From NCBI GenBank assembly GCA_965243805.1, contig OZ251577.1:1364001-1428000 (forward strand): a stretch of DNA of 64,000 nucleotides, given 5' to 3'. Origin of the DNA: CATQHQ01 sp965243805 (GTDB lineage Bacteria > Gemmatimonadota > Gemmatimonadetes > Longimicrobiales > Gaopeijiaceae). Under the pieces are notes generated by a model. It did not search any database. It had not been told where the DNA came from and was given only the letters and a program-made list of their open reading frames with translations. This document shows, piece after piece, positions 36,030-44,813 of the stretch; positions within the stretch are counted from its first letter, which is position 1; every line of letters begins with the position of its first letter. Position numbers and translations under genes: made by a program.

Positions 36030-38369
36030 ATGACTTTCGGCATGGTACCAGCCTGGGTCTGGACTATTTCGGCGTTTACGTTTCCGTCAGCGTTGCTCGG
36101 GCATACGAGCATTGCCCCCTCGCCCTGCGACGACACCCCACCGCCCTCCGGCGCCACCCTTTCCGCCAGCCGCGACCTCTACTGCATCTTCCTGACCGCT
36201 CGGCCGGGCCTGGAGCCAGCCAGAGGACGGATGGAGCTGCGCACGCCGCCCAGCCCGTTCGGCGTCGCTGTCAACGCCGCCGGCAACCACCTGTACGAGG
36301 GTGTCCTGACGCTTGAAGGGCTGCCAGACCCGGCTTCGCTGGGAGACTACCAGCACTACGTGGCGTGGTTGGCCACACCGCTCTTCGACGTGGTGCACAA
36401 CTTGGGCGTCGTGTCGAACGGCACGCGGAGCATCGGCGAGATCAGCCTGAACAAGTTCATGGTCCTGGTGACGGCAGAGGCGCGAGCCGACGCGCAGGAG
36501 TGGGAGGGCGCGCTGGTGTTGCGAGCCACGTCGCCCAGTGCGCGGATGTCGCCGCCGGACATGCAGGAGTTCCTGATCGGTGCCACGGGAACGGCGGGCA
36601 CCGACGAGGCGGAGGCAGGGGAGATGGCCGGCCACGCCCACCACGGCGGAGGCGCGACTGGGCCGGGAGAGTGGCCCCAACCGGTCATGATGACCGGTCT
36701 GACCATGTTTCCGGCTCTCATGGCCCTGGACCCGCCGGACGTCGCCCCCTTCCTGCCAGAGACGACCGGTGCCGCAGGGGCTCTGCTCGACCGGGGGGTT
36801 CCGCTGGACCCGGCCGCTCCGCTGGACCCGACGACGCTTCCCACGGCTCGTCCCCGCGAGATCGTGTCCCTGGACGACGGCGACGAAATCGCCCTGGAGG
36901 CCGGCTTGGTCCGCCGCCGCATTCGGGGCCGCGACCACGTCATGTACGCCTTCAACGGCCAGTACCCGGGACCGCTCCTGCACGTCCCCGAAGCTGCGAC
37001 CGTGACGGTGGAGTTCACCAACTCGGTGCCGTGGCCCACCACGATCCACTGGCACGGCCTGCGGCTGGACAACGCCTCCGACGGGGTGCCCGGTGTCACC
37101 CAGGAGCCGGTCGAGCCCGGCGAGACGTTCCGATACGAAGTCTTCTTCAAGGACCCAGGCGTCTATTGGTATCACCCGCATCACCGAGAAGACGTGCTGA
37201 AGGACTTGGGCCTCTACGGGAACATGCTGGTGGAGCCTCGCCAGCCGGACTACTACGCTCCTGCGGACCGTGAAGAAGCGATCACGCTCGACGACTTCCT
37301 GATGGCCGGCGAGGAGATCATGCCCTTCGGCGAGGAGCGCTCCACCCACGCCTTCATGGGCCGATTCGGCAACCTGATGCTGGTCAACGGCGAGCCGGAG
37401 TACGAGTTGTCGGTGGTAGCGGGCGAAGTCGTGCGCCTCTATTTGACCAACGTGTCCAACACCCGCACCTTCAACGTGTCGTTCGCCGCGAAAGACGCCG
37501 GGACCAACACTGGGACCGACGCCGACAGGGACGCCGGAACTCCCCTGCCTGGCGTTCGCATGAAGGTGGTCGGCACCGACATAGGTGCCTTCGAACGGGA
37601 GGAGTGGGTGGAGAGCATCGTACTGAGCCCAGCCGAACGCTACATCGTGCACGCTCGCTTCGAGCGCGCCGGCGACCTGCTCATGGTCAACCGCGTGCAG
37701 GGGATCGACCACCTAGGAGGCGCGTTCTTCCCCGAGACGGATACGTTGGGCGTGGTGCATGTGGCAGCCGCGACGCCGGGCGCCGTCCCGTCCCAAGCGG
37801 CCATTGCCTTCGACACCTTGCGGACGAACGTCCACGCGGCCCGGGAGATCGCCCTCTTCCGCGACTACTTTGACGACCCGGTGGACCACGAGCTCACATT
37901 CACCTTGGAGACGGGCGACATCCCCTTCGTCGTGGACCGGCTAATGCGCTTCGACTCGGCGTACTTCCACCCCGTGGAGTGGAGCGGCACGATGCCGATG
38001 ATGAACTGGAACTCGACTACCGACAACGTGCATTGGATCGTGCGCGACCCCGCCACCGGTCGCGAGAACATGGAGATCAACTGGGAGTTCCGCGTAGGCG
38101 ATGTGGTCAAGCTTCGCCTGCACAACGAGCGCCGCTCATTTCATGCCATGCAGCACCCCTTCCACATCCACGGCCAGCGCTTCCTGGTGCTGTCGCGCAA
38201 TGGTGTCCCGAACGAGAACCTGGCGTGGAAGGACACGGTCCTCCTTCCCACCGGCACCACCACCGACATCCTCCTGGAAGTGACCAACCCCGGTCGCTGG
38301 ATGGCTCACTGTCACATCTCGGAGCACCTGGAATCGGGAATGCGCACACTCTTCACGGTACGGCCCTAG
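36030..38369 (+). CDS. Multicopper oxidase with long N-terminal extension
   Basis: 779 residues from ATG 36030, chosen because it opens a signal peptide (MTFGMVPAWVWTISAFTFP). A GTG at 36009, in frame, is an alternative. The first ~250 residues are of unknown type and include an Ala/His/Gly-rich stretch (EMAGHAHHGGGATGPG). Three cupredoxin domains follow, with all four copper motifs: HWHGLRLDN (~residue 340), YWYHPHHRE (~380), HPFHIHGQRF (~709) and HCHISEHLESGM (~760). The Met in the last motif is a usual type 1 copper ligand. Laccase-like enzymes oxidise phenolics, metals or polymers in the periplasm or outside. The 3' end lies in a 17-bp tandem duplication. Confidence 0.88.
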   Translation: MTFGMVPAWVWTISAFTFPSALLGHTSIAPSPCDDTPPPSGATLSASRDLYCIFLTARPGLEPARGRMELRTPPSPFGVAVNAAGNHLYEGVLTLEGLPDPASLGDYQHYVAWLATPLFDVVHNLGVVSNGTRSIGEISLNKFMVLVTAEARADAQEWEGALVLRATSPSARMSPPDMQEFLIGATGTAGTDEAEAGEMAGHAHHGGGATGPGEWPQPVMMTGLTMFPALMALDPPDVAPFLPETTGAAGALLDRGVPLDPAAPLDPTTLPTARPREIVSLDDGDEIALEAGLVRRRIRGRDHVMYAFNGQYPGPLLHVPEAATVTVEFTNSVPWPTTIHWHGLRLDNASDGVPGVTQEPVEPGETFRYEVFFKDPGVYWYHPHHREDVLKDLGLYGNMLVEPRQPDYYAPADREEAITLDDFLMAGEEIMPFGEERSTHAFMGRFGNLMLVNGEPEYELSVVAGEVVRLYLTNVSNTRTFNVSFAAKDAGTNTGTDADRDAGTPLPGVRMKVVGTDIGAFEREEWVESIVLSPAERYIVHARFERAGDLLMVNRVQGIDHLGGAFFPETDTLGVVHVAAATPGAVPSQAAIAFDTLRTNVHAAREIALFRDYFDDPVDHELTFTLETGDIPFVVDRLMRFDSAYFHPVEWSGTMPMMNWNSTTDNVHWIVRDPATGRENMEINWEFRVGDVVKLRLHNERRSFHAMQHPFHIHGQRFLVLSRNGVPNENLAWKDTVLLPTGTTTDILLEVTNPGRWMAHCHISEHLESGMRTLFTVRP

Positions 38370-38386
38370 TCACGGTGCGGCCCTAG
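38354..38386 (+). repeat. 17-bp-period tandem duplication spanning the multicopper oxidase stop
   Basis: CACGGTACGGCCCTAG (38354-38369) and CACGGTGCGGCCCTAG (38371-38386). The first TAG is the gene's stop; the second precedes the next ATG (38391) by four bases. Confidence 0.88.
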
Positions 38387-38390
38387 GCTC

Positions 38391-39416
38391 ATGCGCTACT
38401 TCAACACCTCCGGTCCCGTGGTGGCGGAAGACCACTACTGCATCCCGTCGCTGGACCGCATGGATGTGGACGAACTGCTGCGGCTGGTGGCCTGGAAGCG
38501 CTACTTCGTGCTTCACGCGCCTCGCCAGACCGGAAAGACCTCGGCCCTTCTGGCGCTCCAGGCCCTGCTGAACGCCCAGGGCGAGTACCGTTGCGTGTAC
38601 GTCAACGTCGAGGGCGCCCAGGCAATGCGGGAAGACGTGGAGCGTGCGCTGCACGTAATCCTGGGCCAGCTGGCCCGCGAGGCGGAGCAACTCGGCGACG
38701 ACTACCTGGCCGGCTCGTGGTCCGACATCTGGAAAGAGTACGGCCCCGGCGCCCTGAGCGAGGCACTGGGGCGCTGGGCCGTGGCTGCCGACAAGCCGCT
38801 CACGCTGCTGATCGACGAGATCGACTCGCTGGTTGGAGACTCGCTTCTGGCCGTGTTGCGCCAGCTTCAAGCGAACTACCACGCACGCCCCGATGGCTTT
38901 CCGCAAAGCGTGATTCTGTGCGGCGTACGGGATGTGCGCGATTCCCTAAACATCAAACCCGAATCCCTGCGGCTGGGCGATTTCGACCGCGACGAGATCG
39001 CCGCCCTGCTGCGGCAACACACCGAGGAAACCGGCCAGCGCTTCAGCACCGAGGCTCTGCAAGCGATCTGGACCCAGACCATGGGTCAGCCTTTGCTTGT
39101 CAACGCCCTGGCCTACGAGACTTGCTTCCGCGGAGGCTCGACGGCGGAACGCTCGCGTACCGTGACCGAGGCCGATGTGCTGCAGGCGCGCGAACAGCTG
39201 ATCCTCCGACGCGATGCCCATCTGGACCAGTTGACCGACAAGCTGCGGGAGGATCAGGTTTGGAGGGTAGTCGCTCCGCTTCTGACCAACAGCGACAGGT
39301 CCAGCTACACGGCCCGGGATGTGGAGTACGTCCGCGACTTGGGGCTGGTGGCCCCAGACCGGCCACTTCGCATGGCTAACCCGATCTATGCAGAAGTCGC
39401 AACCTGGGGGATGTGA
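38391..39416 (+). CDS. AAA-like P-loop ATPase, probably C-terminally truncated
   Basis: 341 residues. Opens MRYFNTSGPVVAEDHYCIP, as in the AAA-like ATPases that usually carry a C-terminal PD-(D/E)XK-type nuclease. Walker A APRQTGKTSA near residue 43, Walker B TLLIDEIDS near 139, and a sensor-like VILCGVRDVRD. Full-length relatives continue well beyond the NPIY motif; here the frame ends shortly after MANPIYAEVATWGM, so the C-terminal domain appears missing. The 3' flank (39417-39457) contains short CCGGACGCTC repeats but no continuation. Function is unknown; the family is often mobile and defence-linked. It follows the multicopper oxidase by 21 bases. Confidence 0.75.
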   Translation: MRYFNTSGPVVAEDHYCIPSLDRMDVDELLRLVAWKRYFVLHAPRQTGKTSALLALQALLNAQGEYRCVYVNVEGAQAMREDVERALHVILGQLAREAEQLGDDYLAGSWSDIWKEYGPGALSEALGRWAVAADKPLTLLIDEIDSLVGDSLLAVLRQLQANYHARPDGFPQSVILCGVRDVRDSLNIKPESLRLGDFDRDEIAALLRQHTEETGQRFSTEALQAIWTQTMGQPLLVNALAYETCFRGGSTAERSRTVTEADVLQAREQLILRRDAHLDQLTDKLREDQVWRVVAPLLTNSDRSSYTARDVEYVRDLGLVAPDRPLRMANPIYAEVATWGM

Positions 39417-39457
39417 CGACGGGTCCGTGGACCTACCCGGACGCTCTCCGTAGAGCC

Positions 39458-39880
39458 TTATCCGGACGCTCCTTCTGGCGCTAGCACCTGCCGCAACCCT
39501 TCCACACGTCGCCGGTTGACCCCCAAATCGTGCCAGCCCCAGCGCGAGGCGGAGCGCACGTCGATCTCTTTGCCGGACGGGCGCAACCGAGCGTGGAAGT
39601 CGTCGGGGAAGCCCAAGCGCGTGCGGCAGACGGCGTGAAGCGTGTCGTCCGTAGCCGCGACGATCGTTGTGCGGGGGAGCGCGGCCACGGCCGCCTTCAA
39701 GCGGGCGAACGCGACGGTTGGGTCTCCAGCAACGACAAGCGGCCGTACACGATTGCGCATCGGCGCGTCGTCGCGGCTGCACACGCAGTTGGGGCGCTCG
39801 GGGCACGGCGGCAAAGCCGGCGACGGCGGCAATGTCCGGCCTCCTGGACCAGTTGGGGAACCGCTTGGGCTCCCCGTCAC
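39458..39880 (-). CDS. DUF1499 domain protein
   Basis: About 140 residues from the GTG at 39880, which overlaps the korB stop by four bases (GTGA). After a Pro/Gly-rich N-terminus comes the DUF1499 pattern: CPERPNCVCSRDD, AFARLKAAVAALPRTTIV, LHAVCRTRLGFPDD and IDVRSASRWGWHDLGVNR. The biochemical role of the domain is not known. It is placed as the last gene of the korA-korB operon, which suggests co-expression, not a proven role in that enzyme. Confidence 0.75.
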   Translation of the reverse strand: MTGSPSGSPTGPGGRTLPPSPALPPCPERPNCVCSRDDAPMRNRVRPLVVAGDPTVAFARLKAAVAALPRTTIVAATDDTLHAVCRTRLGFPDDFHARLRPSGKEIDVRSASRWGWHDLGVNRRRVEGLRQVLAPEGASG

Positions 39881-40986
39881 CTGAACGCTTTTTGGATCCG
39901 GTCCAGCGCGTCCGCTCCTGGGCACAGCTCGTCGAACGGCAACAAGGCCAAGGGATCGTCCACCGTCCCCTGTATGTCGTGGAAGTCCCTCGCCGCACCC
40001 GGCGCGGACGCCGTGCCGTTGGGTGACTGGGCCGCCTCCAAGTACAGCAGGCCAGTGGCGATCTCGCCTGCCTGTTGCCGCTCCCGGATGTAGGCGTACA
40101 CCCGGTCGCGGTCAAGCGGATCGTAGTCGTCGGGAACCTTCCGGAAGCGGACCCGGCTGCCGTCGTGCATGACCACGGTGCGCACGTCGCCAGCGTCGTA
40201 GCTCGCGGTGATCTCCTGGGCGGGCGGCACAAGGTCGCTGGGCGGCACGAAATCCGCCTCAACGACCGCGCTGCAGTGCTCGCGGGTGTACTCGTAGCTC
40301 TTGGTGGAGCCTCGGTGGTCGTTGAAGGTCACACAGGGCGAGATCACGTCGACCAAGGCGAAGCCGCGGTGACGAAGTCCAGCCTTGATAAGAGGGACCA
40401 GCTGTTCCTTGTCGCCGGAGAAGCTGCGGGCGACGAAGCCGGCGCCGAGGCCCAACGCCAGCAGCACTGGGTCGATGGGGTGTTCGCGGTTCACTTCGCC
40501 TCGCTTGGCCTTCGTGCCCAGGTCGGCGGATGCGGAGAACTGGCCTTTGGTCAAGCCGTAGACGCCGTTGTTCTCCAGCACGTACAACATGTCCACGTTG
40601 CGGCGAACCACATGGGCGAACTGGCCGATGCCGATCGAAAGGCTGTCGCCGTCCCCCGACACGCCGACGCACATGAGCTCCCGGTTGGCCGCGTGAGCGC
40701 CCGTCGTGATCGACGGCATCCGCCCATGAACGGCGTTGAAGCCGTGGGCCTCCTCCAGGAAGTAGGCTGGCGTCTTGCCGCTGCATCCGATCCCCGAGGT
40801 CTTCACGACCTTGTGCGGCTCCACCTCCATCTCCCAGAACGCCTGCACGATCGCGGCGGTGATGGAATCGTGACCGCATCCGGCGCACAACGTGGACATG
40901 GAGCCCTCGTAGTCTCGGCGCGTCAGGCCCAGTCGGTTCTTGACAAGACCGGGGTGCCGGACACGCGGCTTGGCGATGTGGGTCAA
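39877..40986 (-). CDS. korB: 2-oxoacid:ferredoxin oxidoreductase, beta subunit
   Basis: 369 residues from TTG 40986, which overlaps the korA stop (TTGA). Thiamine-pyrophosphate site signs are STLCAGCGHDSI, SGIGCSGKTP and GDGDSLSIGIGQF, with the later LENNGVYGLTKGQ of KorB-type subunits. With KorA it interconverts 2-oxoglutarate plus CoA with succinyl-CoA and CO2, using ferredoxin. At 369 residues it is somewhat longer than minimal KorB because of a C-terminal extension after residue ~240 (RTVVMHDGSRVRFRKVPDD). The substrate (2-oxoglutarate versus another 2-oxoacid) is inferred from family resemblance. Confidence 0.88.
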   Translation of the reverse strand: MTHIAKPRVRHPGLVKNRLGLTRRDYEGSMSTLCAGCGHDSITAAIVQAFWEMEVEPHKVVKTSGIGCSGKTPAYFLEEAHGFNAVHGRMPSITTGAHAANRELMCVGVSGDGDSLSIGIGQFAHVVRRNVDMLYVLENNGVYGLTKGQFSASADLGTKAKRGEVNREHPIDPVLLALGLGAGFVARSFSGDKEQLVPLIKAGLRHRGFALVDVISPCVTFNDHRGSTKSYEYTREHCSAVVEADFVPPSDLVPPAQEITASYDAGDVRTVVMHDGSRVRFRKVPDDYDPLDRDRVYAYIRERQQAGEIATGLLYLEAAQSPNGTASAPGAARDFHDIQGTVDDPLALLPFDELCPGADALDRIQKAFR

Positions 40987-42830
40987 CGCGCGACTCCTTG
41001 GGTTGCCGGTATGGTGGGCTGGGTTGCCGGTGTGGTGGGCTGGGCCACCGAAGCCAGCCCTTCCATTACGTGGTGGCAGCTCATGGGCAGGCCGCCGTAG
41101 TAGAGCACCGACACCAGGGCGTCCTTCGAGACGTTCGTCTCGGCGATCAACAGCTTGCGCAGCTGGCCGTCCCGGTTTTGCTCGATCACGAAGTTGGTCT
41201 CGTGGCGGGCCAGGAACGCCTCTACGTCACAGTGAAAGGGGAAGGCGCGCACGCGCAGGTAGTTGGCGGCAACGCCTTGCCGGCCCAGCTCGTCCAGCGC
41301 CTCCAGGACCGCGCCCCGACAACCGCCGATCGTTACCAGCCCGATCTCCGCGTCGTCGTGCAGGCGTACCTCCGGCGCCGGCATGTGGATCGCCGCGCTG
41401 TCGATCTTCCGGCGGAGCCTGTCCATCACGTCGGAGTACGGCTCCGAGTCCTCCGTGTAGGCGCCGAACCGGTCGTGTCCCGAACCCCGGGTCACGTAGG
41501 CGCCCTTGGGATGGACGCCCGGCAGAGTCCGGCGCGGGATGCCGTCGCCGTCCACATCCAAGTAGCGGTGGAAGGACTTGACGCGCTCCAGCTCGCCGGC
41601 CGACAGCACCTTGCCCCGGTCGGGACGGTAGGAGTCGTCCCACACAAGCTTGGGCACAACCCAGTCGTTCATGCCGATGTCCAGGTCGGTGAGCACGAAC
41701 GTGGGCGTCTGGAAGCGCTCCGCCAGGTCGAACGCCGCAACCGCGAAGTCGAAGCACTCCCGGGGATCGGCCGGGAAGAGCACCAGATGCTTGGTGTCGC
41801 CGTGGGAAGCGTAGGCGACGAACAGCAAGTCGCCCTGCTGGGTTCGGGTAGGCATCCCAGTGGAGGGGCCCACCCGCTGCACGTCGAAGAAGACGGCCGG
41901 GACTTCGGCGTAGTAAGCCAACCCGACGAACTCGGTCATGAGGGAGAGCCCGGCTCCGCTGGTGGAGGTGAACGCGCGCGCGCCCGCCCAGCCCGCCCCC
42001 AGCACCATCCCCGCCGCCGCCAGCTCGTCCTCCGCCTGGACGATGGCAAAACGGTTCTTCCCCGTCTCCGGCTCCTTGCGGTGACGGTTGCAGAAGGCGG
42101 TGAAGGCGTCCACCAGCGAGGTAGAGGGGGTGATGGGGTACCACGCGGCCACGGTGGCGCCTGCGTACACGCACCCCAGGGCCGCTGCCGTGTTGCCGTC
42201 GATGAGGATCGAGTCGTCGTTGGCCGACATCGGTTCCAGGTGGACGGGCAGGGGACAGTCGAAGCACTCATGCGCATAACGCCAACCCAGCTCGATGGCG
42301 AGAAAGTTGGCGTCGAGAAGCTTTTTCTTGGCAGAGAACGATTCTCGCAACAGCTCCTTGACCAGCCCCAGGTCGATCTTGAGCAGCGCCGCCAGCGCCC
42401 CCACGTAGCAGATGTTCTTCATAAGGATGCGGGTGCGCGCGCCCTCGAAGTTCTCCACCGTCATGCGGGCCAGCGGAATGCCCAGAAAGGTCGCGTCGTC
42501 GCGGTGGAGGTCCCGGGGAAGCGGCCAACTGGAGTCGTGCAGCACCCAGCCCCCGACCGCCGTCTCGGCCACGTCCCTGGCGTAGCTGGCAGGGTTCATC
42601 GCCACCACCACGTCGAAGCGCGCCGTGCGCGCCGTGTGTCCCTTGGCGTTCGCCCGTATCTCGTACCAAGTGGGCAACCCCTGGATGTTGGACGGGAAGA
42701 GGTTCTTCCCCGACACGGGGATGCCCATGCGGAAGATTGCGCGACGGAGCAGACCGTTGGCACTGGCGGAGCCGGTCCCGTTGACGGTACCGATCTTGAA
42801 GGCCAAGTCGTTGACGCGACTTGCGCTCAC
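40983..42830 (-). CDS. korA: 2-oxoacid:ferredoxin oxidoreductase, fused gamma-alpha subunit
   Basis: 615 residues from GTG 42830, overlapping the stop of the flavoprotein gene (GTGA). The first ~190 residues are the gamma domain (NDLAFKIGTVNGTGSASAN), followed by the alpha domain with WYPITPSTSLVDAF and the AEDELAAAGMVLGAGWAG segment. This fused size and order are usual for KorA. It pairs with KorB to form the oxidoreductase. The C-terminus ends in a 21-bp in-frame duplication (41001-41042), reading TPATQPTIPATQ. The three-gene order flavoprotein-korA-korB, all with four-base overlaps, indicates one complex or tightly linked pathway. Confidence 0.88.
   Translation of the reverse strand: MSASRVNDLAFKIGTVNGTGSASANGLLRRAIFRMGIPVSGKNLFPSNIQGLPTWYEIRANAKGHTARTARFDVVVAMNPASYARDVAETAVGGWVLHDSSWPLPRDLHRDDATFLGIPLARMTVENFEGARTRILMKNICYVGALAALLKIDLGLVKELLRESFSAKKKLLDANFLAIELGWRYAHECFDCPLPVHLEPMSANDDSILIDGNTAAALGCVYAGATVAAWYPITPSTSLVDAFTAFCNRHRKEPETGKNRFAIVQAEDELAAAGMVLGAGWAGARAFTSTSGAGLSLMTEFVGLAYYAEVPAVFFDVQRVGPSTGMPTRTQQGDLLFVAYASHGDTKHLVLFPADPRECFDFAVAAFDLAERFQTPTFVLTDLDIGMNDWVVPKLVWDDSYRPDRGKVLSAGELERVKSFHRYLDVDGDGIPRRTLPGVHPKGAYVTRGSGHDRFGAYTEDSEPYSDVMDRLRRKIDSAAIHMPAPEVRLHDDAEIGLVTIGGCRGAVLEALDELGRQGVAANYLRVRAFPFHCDVEAFLARHETNFVIEQNRDGQLRKLLIAETNVSKDALVSVLYYGGLPMSCHHVMEGLASVAQPTTPATQPTIPATQGVAR
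41001..41042 (-). repeat. 21-bp in-frame tandem duplication in the 3' end of korA
   Basis: Two 21-bp copies with one difference (41001-41021, 41022-41042), encoding the repeated Pro/Ala/Thr/Gln tail about 10 residues before the stop. Confidence 0.88.
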
Positions 42831-44656
42831 GCAGGTACTCCGGCGACCAGTTCCTCGTGCGCCGCCCCTGCCGCCACTCCGGCGTACGGGATCAGCAGGT
42901 CGGACTTCCGCATGTCCCACGCCGCGGTCGGGCAACGCTCGGCGCACAGGCCGCAGTGAATGCACAAGTCCTCGTCCTTGACCATGATCCGGCCTGTCTG
43001 GGGCAGGTCCTCGGAGATGAACAGCGGCTCCTCCGGGTGCAGCAGAGGTGCCGTCAAGCGCGTCGCCAACTCTTCCTCGGGACCGTTGTGGGTGATGGTA
43101 AGGCAGTCCAGCGGGCAGATGTCGATGCAGGCGTCGCACTCGATGCACAAGTCGGCCTCGAAGTGAGTCTGCACGTCGCAGTTGAGGCAGCGCTCCACCT
43201 CGGTCAGCGTCTGCTCCAGGTCGAAGCCCTCCTCCACCTCGATATCGAGCCGCTGAAAGCGCTCCGCCAGCTCCACATGGCGCATCTTGGCGCGTTGGGC
43301 CTCGTCGTAGTCGTTGGAGTACGTCCATTCGTGGAGGCCCATCTTCCGGCTGATCAGGTTCATGCCGTAGGGCGGGCGCTCCTCCAGGGACTTCTCACGG
43401 CAGTAGGCGTGCATGGAGATCGCCGCTTGGTGTCCGTGCTCCACCGCCCAGATGATGTTCTCCGGACCCCACGCCGCGTCGCCCCCCGAGAAGACGCCGG
43501 GGCGGGTGGTCATGAAGGTGTCCCGGTCGACGATCGGCATCTCCCACTTGTTGAACTCGATGCCGATGTCGCGCTCGATCCAGGGGAACGCTGTGTCCTG
43601 CCCGATCGCCAGAATCACCTCGTCGCACTCGATGAGCTTGCTGCCCACCTTCTCGCTCCGCAGCCGCCCGCCTTCTCCCTCGCGCCAGCGCACCACGTCG
43701 AACTCCATCCCCGTCAGCTTGCCGTCCTCCACCACGAAACGAGCGGGGGAGTGGTTCTCCAGGATCTCGACCTGCTCCTCGATGGCATCCTCCAGCTCCC
43801 ACGGCGATGCCTTGAAGTGGGGCTTGGTCTTGCGCGCCATGACCTTCACGTCTTGGGCGCCCAGGCGCTGGGCCGTGCGGCAGCAGTCCATGGCCGTGTT
43901 GCCCACGCCGATCACCAGTACCCGCTCGCCGCACTGCTCGATGTGGCCGAAGCGCACCGACTCCAGCCACTCGATGCCGATGTGGACCTGCTTCGAATCC
44001 CAGCGCCCCGGCAAGTTCAACTCTTTGCCCTTTGGCGCTCCGGAGCCGATGAATACCGCGTCGAAGTCCTCTTCGAGGAGAGACGCCATGCTGTTCACGG
44101 GGCTGTCCAGGCGCAGGTCCACGCCCATGTCGGTGATGTACTCGATCTCTTCCCAGAGCACCTTGGCCGGCAGCCGGAACTCGGGGATGTTTGTCCACAT
44201 CAGCCCGCCGGGCTTGGCCAGCTTCTCGAAGATCGTGACTTCGTAGCCCAGGGGCATCAGGTCGTTGGCCACCGTGAGCGACGCGGGCCCAGCGCCGATG
44301 CACGCGATGCGCTTCCCGTTCTTCTCTGCGGGGACCGATGGCAGGAACGGACGCACGTCGTCGCGAAGGTCGGAGGCGACGCGCTTGAGACGGCAGATCG
44401 CCACGGGCTCTCCGTCCAGCCGGACGCGCCTGCACACGGGCTCGCAGGGGCGGTCGCAGGTGCGGCCTAGAATCCCTGGGAAGACGTTGGACTTCCGGTT
44501 GAGCAGGTAGGACTCGGTGTACTGGCCGTTGGCGATCAGCCGGATGTACTCCGGGATGTCCGTGTGGGCCGGGCATCCCCACTGGCAGTCCACCACTCGA
44601 TGGTAGTGGTGCGGGTCCCGCGTGTCGGTGGGCTGCATGGAGGCGGCGGAACTCAT
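42827..44656 (-). CDS. FAD-dependent oxidoreductase with N- and C-terminal Fe-S clusters (GltD-like), korAB partner
   Basis: 609 residues. The N-terminal cluster domain (CQWGCPAHTDIPEYI, CDRPCEPVCRR) and the FAD motif GAGPASLTVA match the glutamate-synthase small-subunit fold; the NAD(P) motif is GVGNTAMDCC. The C-terminus adds two 4Fe-4S sites: CIECDACIDICPLDC and CIHCGLCAERCPTAAWD. Family knowledge: such proteins move electrons between NAD(P)H and ferredoxin-linked enzymes. The gene is first in an operon with korA and korB, so it probably links the oxidoreductase to the pyridine nucleotide pool. Whether the direction is oxidative or reductive is not determined by the sequence. Confidence 0.85.
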   Translation of the reverse strand: MSSAASMQPTDTRDPHHYHRVVDCQWGCPAHTDIPEYIRLIANGQYTESYLLNRKSNVFPGILGRTCDRPCEPVCRRVRLDGEPVAICRLKRVASDLRDDVRPFLPSVPAEKNGKRIACIGAGPASLTVANDLMPLGYEVTIFEKLAKPGGLMWTNIPEFRLPAKVLWEEIEYITDMGVDLRLDSPVNSMASLLEEDFDAVFIGSGAPKGKELNLPGRWDSKQVHIGIEWLESVRFGHIEQCGERVLVIGVGNTAMDCCRTAQRLGAQDVKVMARKTKPHFKASPWELEDAIEEQVEILENHSPARFVVEDGKLTGMEFDVVRWREGEGGRLRSEKVGSKLIECDEVILAIGQDTAFPWIERDIGIEFNKWEMPIVDRDTFMTTRPGVFSGGDAAWGPENIIWAVEHGHQAAISMHAYCREKSLEERPPYGMNLISRKMGLHEWTYSNDYDEAQRAKMRHVELAERFQRLDIEVEEGFDLEQTLTEVERCLNCDVQTHFEADLCIECDACIDICPLDCLTITHNGPEEELATRLTAPLLHPEEPLFISEDLPQTGRIMVKDEDLCIHCGLCAERCPTAAWDMRKSDLLIPYAGVAAGAAHEELVAGVPA

Positions 44657-44813
44657 GGGGCAACGAGGGGACGCGAAAGGCCATCGACAAGATGGGGATG
44701 CTCCGGCAGCTTAGGCAAGCCTCGACGGAGGCCCGCCGAAGCCTAGACGGATGCCCCACTGTATGTTGACGGACTCCAAGATCGTTCTGCCAAACGAGAG
44801 GAGAGGTTGCGCC

